NCBI RefSeq assembly: GCF_016126015.1
Contig: NZ_JAEFDB010000003.1
Location: forward strand, 62,001-126,000
Direction: 5' to 3'
Length of the DNA stretch: 64,000 nucleotides
From: Capnocytophaga periodontitidis
Lineage (GTDB): Bacteria; Bacteroidota; Bacteroidia; Flavobacteriales; Flavobacteriaceae
In this document: piece by piece, positions 61,792 to 64,000 of the stretch
How the letters are laid out: every line of letters starts with the position of its first letter
Numbering within the stretch: the stretch's first letter is position 1
Notes under the pieces: model-generated
Seen by the model: the letters and a program-made list of their open reading frames with translations, nothing else
Databases searched by the model: none
What the model was told of the DNA's origin: nothing
Program-made: the position numbers and the translations under genes

Positions 61792-63044
61792 TTATTGGAA
61801 TAGTTGTATCAAATTTTCTATGACCCCGAAGTTGGTTTGCTTAGCAAGGGCGCGTAAGCGCTCTTTTAAGGTCAAACGCTTGCTCAACTCTCCTTTTTTA
61901 CAGCGCTTCAAATCGATGAGAAGTTGCTGAATTTCTTCATATATCCTTGTTTTCCAATGCGGCTGACGTTTAGAAACAAGCTCAGGAATTGAAGGGTCAA
62001 ACAAACGCAACATATCCACCGTTTGGGCAGCAAATTGAGTGTCGCGCTCATACACAAAACGCTGCGACATATTTTCTACAGGATCTTTCGTTAGAAAAAG
62101 TTCTTCGCTAAAAGTACTATAAATCTCTATTGCAAAATCCACTTTCCCCATCCATATAAGGGCATTACACAGTTTAGAAATGAGAATATCAGGAGTGTTA
62201 AATTCCTCATCAAACACGTGTAAGGGTTTGGCGCGTAGGTTGCGATGTAAAGCAACTTCAGCCACGCGAATCGCTTCTTGTTCATTGTTGTTCAAGTAAG
62301 CCAATACTACTTTGGCTATGGTATAACGCGTTTCAGGATAATGAAAGAAACTATCAGGATAATCTCGCCATACCGATTCGATGTATTTATCAGCTTCTGC
62401 AGTATATTTTTCTACAAAACCCCCCCCCCCCCCCCCCCCCATTTTGTACTGCAAAATACACCATAAGCAAGAAAAGAATTTTGGCATACTCTCAAGTGTT
62501 CCAAAGGTTGAGTGGCGAGATAGGTTTCGATGAGGTGAACATAACTCGCTTGTGCCATATAATCGTAGTACGGGAACCAAGGGTAAAGCGACTGAGTGAT
62601 TTTTGGAGTGTTTTTATAGCGTTCCAAAAACGAATAGGCATAAGGTAAATCGTTTAAAATGATAGGAGCGTAAGCCTCGTGAGTGTCACGCAGTTTAACG
62701 TCGAAAAAACTCGCGCCCGAGAAAGCAATAGTGTCGTAGAAAGAGTTGATAACCTCGCGCAGTTGTGTAGGGGTAGCAGGGGTTGTGTTGTTGCAAAAGC
62801 TCTGCCAGTCAGCAAAACCAATGTAGTTACACAGCAAGTTTAAGCTTGCAGTGCTAAGTTGTTTCTCCTTGTCAATTTTTCCAAAGAAGCGGCGCAAGGT
62901 TTGGGTAGATAGACGCGTTTTTTCCGATAATTCTTCAAAGTCAGCTATAGAAGTAACTGTTTTTCCAAAGGAGCGGTTTACTTCGTTTTGTAAGCGGTTA
63001 ATGTGTTGTTTATAAGCGTTATCAGTAGCTAAATCATTTGTCAT
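61792..63044 (-). CDS. Phase-variable HTH-type protein, off in this sequence
   Basis: The gene starts MTNDLATDNAYKQHINRLQN at 63044. Its N-terminus has an HTH-like region (RLSTQTLRRFFGKIDKEKQL). After about 202 residues (CSTKW) a 21-base G tract (62440-62420) throws the frame into GVL and a stop at 62412. The frame VEKYTAEADKYIESVWRDYP continues beyond the tract in another phase for 208 codons to 61792. With 19 or 22 G the parts join into about 417 residues; with 20 or 21 they do not. The C-terminal half is helical, with ALHRNLRAKPLHVFDEEFNT. The function is unknown; the likely role is regulatory. Confidence 0.7.
62420..62440. repeat. 21-base C tract (G tract on the coding strand)
   Basis: An uninterrupted run of 21 C lies within the coding region of the gene above. 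Such tracts change length by slipped-strand mispairing. It is the only homopolymer of this length in the window. Confidence 0.95.
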
Positions 63045-63074
63045 TTTCCACGTCAAGTATTTATAATAGGGGTG

Positions 63075-63178
63075 CAAATATACACAAAAAACACCAAACT
63101 GTACAAAATTGTACAGAAATTTTATACACAATTGTACAAAATTGGACTTTTGTATTTTTTGGAGCGATTATACTTTTG
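63075..63178. promoter_or_regulatory. Divergent promoters with two palindromic operators
   Basis: For the minus gene: CAAATATA (63075-63082) and CAAA (63104-63107), spacer 21. For the plus operon: TTTG (63149-63152), spacer 18, TACTTTTG (63171-63178). A perfect palindrome TGTACAAAATTGTACA (63100-63115) covers the minus -33 element, and a second, imperfect copy TGTACAAAATTGGACT (63133-63148) abuts the plus -33 element. Their starts are 33 bases apart, about three helical turns. Confidence 0.65.
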
Positions 63179-63221
63179 CCGCTGAAAAAAGATAACAACA
63201 GAAACCGAAAAATAATAAATA

Positions 63222-63476
63222 ATGTCAGTAGAATATTACAGAAAACAAATCATCGACCTCAGAGCGCGATTAGCCAAAGAGAAAGAAAACAAGAAGAAGG
63301 ACAATGCTTATTATGGCGATATGGCAAAAAAAGCTTCTTCTCCTAGTAGTAAAGCTTCTTATAAAAAGACTAAAGTAGATAAAGCCGCTTCTCACGACCG
63401 TGCTATCGAAAGTCTCAAAAAACAAATAGAGCGTTCTAAAGAAAGTCTTGCTCGCGAAAAGGCAAGAAAAAAATAA
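63222..63476 (+). CDS. Small basic coiled-coil protein
   Basis: The 84-residue protein (MSVEYYRKQIIDLRARLAKE) is Lys/Glu-rich and predicted helical at both ends, with a Ser-rich middle (KKASSPSSKASYKK). Its first line, with SVEYY and a heptad-like helix, resembles small proteins I associate with defence loci, but I cannot prove this. Promoter at 63149-63178; 29 bases before the next gene. Confidence 0.65.
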   Translation: MSVEYYRKQIIDLRARLAKEKENKKKDNAYYGDMAKKASSPSSKASYKKTKVDKAASHDRAIESLKKQIERSKESLAREKARKK

Positions 63477-63505
63477 ACAAGTAAACAATTTAAAATTTTT
63501 ATAAT

Positions 63506-63898
63506 ATGATTAAGCAATACAAAGAATTGGTAGCTACTGATTTGTATATCGTGGCTATCTACGACAACAAGTCTATCGACGTGTACAACCGCTACGAAAA
63601 CGCTAAAGGTGCTTTGCGTCAAATCGCTGATGAAAACAACTTCAAGTATGACGAATCTTGGAATACTCGTCAGTTTGGCAAAAAATTAATTGATGCCCTT
63701 GGAGGCGGAGCTCCTGCTATTGCCGATGAAACTTACTGTGTGTATACCGATGCCAAAGGTACCGTTATCTGTGGAAGCAAGTTTGAAGGCAGTACTAAAG
63801 AAGGTTTGCGTACCGTAGCTGCTAAGTACAAAATTAAGTACGACGAGGCTTGGAACACTCAACAGTTCGGTAAAAAAGTAATTGAAGCTTTGCGATAA
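63506..63898 (+). CDS. Protein with two related repeats
   Basis: The 130-residue protein has two copies of a unit of about 60 residues: GALRQIADENNFKYDESWNT then RQFGKKLIDAL, and GLRTVAAKYKIKYDEAWNTQ then QFGKKVIEAL. Each is preceded by a beta-strand segment (YIVAIYDNKSIDVYN; YCVYTDAKGTVICG). No known domain is recognised. It is the second gene of the operon facing the phase-variable gene. Confidence 0.7.
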   Translation: MIKQYKELVATDLYIVAIYDNKSIDVYNRYENAKGALRQIADENNFKYDESWNTRQFGKKLIDALGGGAPAIADETYCVYTDAKGTVICGSKFEGSTKEGLRTVAAKYKIKYDEAWNTQQFGKKVIEALR

Positions 63899-63910
63899 GA
63901 GCTGATTTCT

Positions 63911-63940
63911 AAGAGAGTGTCTATTTTTAGGCACTCTCTT
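63911..63940. terminator. Hairpin after the repeat protein gene
   Basis: AAGAGAGTG (63911-63919) pairs with CACTCTCTT (63932-63940). It is followed by A, not T, so it is a weak terminator for the plus strand; it may only partly stop transcription into the next gene. Confidence 0.5.
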
Positions 63941-63986
63941 AAAAAAAACTGAAATAAACATACTAACACTAAATAAAGAAATAAAA

Positions 63987-64000
63987 ATGGCAAAAAAAGC
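63987..64000 (+). CDS. Start of a further gene, cut by window edge
   Basis: ATG GCA AAA AAA GC (MAKKA) begins here after an A-rich leader, 88 bases after the repeat protein gene. Only five codons are visible, so no identity can be given. Confidence 0.45.

Noticed and set aside
1-64000. tRNA, rRNA, transposase or prophage genes
   Set aside because: No cloverleaf with a GTTCGA-type T loop, no ribosomal RNA sequence and no transposase or integrase motif was seen.

Overview
The window looks like chromosomal DNA of a Bacteroidota bacterium, most likely a Flavobacteriaceae of the Capnocytophaga type. Supporting signs are the A+T-rich sequence, start codons without Shine-Dalgarno sites, the Bacteroidota promoter element TAnnTTTG upstream of many genes (for example 1470, 21087, 38685, 57038, 63171 on + and the mirrored CAAAnnTA on -), the rpsL-rpsG-fusA-rpsJ junction leading into S10-spc-alpha, a zinc-free L36, and SufC/SufD. 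The genus is an inference from general familiarity, not from a search.

Layout. 1-20.5 kb is an accessory and stress region, almost all on the minus strand: aldo/keto reductase (cut by the window edge), a LuxR regulator divergent from a CPBP protease, nitroreductase, the Ohr/OhrR peroxide module plus a second Ohr at 15.5 kb, a DJ-1/tannase-like fusion with a Crp regulator, DUF302 and PAF-acetylhydrolase-like proteins, an ECF sigma factor with its DGPF/YCII partner, DUF389, DUF488, two genes broken by homopolymer shifts (DUF421 and an outer-membrane barrel), TfoX-N, DinB and small unknowns. 20.6-21.1 kb holds a 14-bp tandem array and the promoter of the ribosomal cluster.

21.1-38.6 kb is one long plus-strand translation block: rpsL, rpsG, fusA, rpsJ, the S10 and spc genes, secY, infA, rpmJ, rpsM, rpsK, rpsD, rpoA, rplQ. 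It has a possible attenuator between rpsJ and rplC and structured leaders before rpmJ and rpsD. A YceI lipoprotein and a CNNM/CBS transporter follow.

41.3-57 kb is again mostly minus strand: sufC and sufD separated by an Imm26-like gene and an unknown gene, then a series of polymorphic-toxin-immunity-like genes (DUF6348, three SUKH/SMI1-type), an SDR, an XRE regulator, small secreted proteins, a tight KptA operon, a caspase-like secreted protein and an M1 peptidase. 57-61.6 kb (plus strand) carries TerC, a zinc-ribbon membrane protein, an Abi_2/HEPN protein, holB and purB.

61.8-64 kb is the most unusual part. A minus-strand gene with an N-terminal HTH-like region is split by a 21-base G tract, so it is out of frame here but would be restored with 19 or 22 G. 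It is divergent from an operon of a small coiled-coil protein, a two-repeat protein and a truncated third gene, and both promoters overlap two copies of a TGTACAA-type palindrome. This is the best candidate for an undescribed phase-variable system.

Several dispersed non-coding repeats recur: terminator hairpins built on CCCCGTG/CACGGGG, a 3-prime element GTCGTAGCACGAC beside stop codons, a GGGGCGTTT hairpin, and degenerate GCTAATTTG repeats. No rRNA, tRNA, CRISPR array or transposase was seen.
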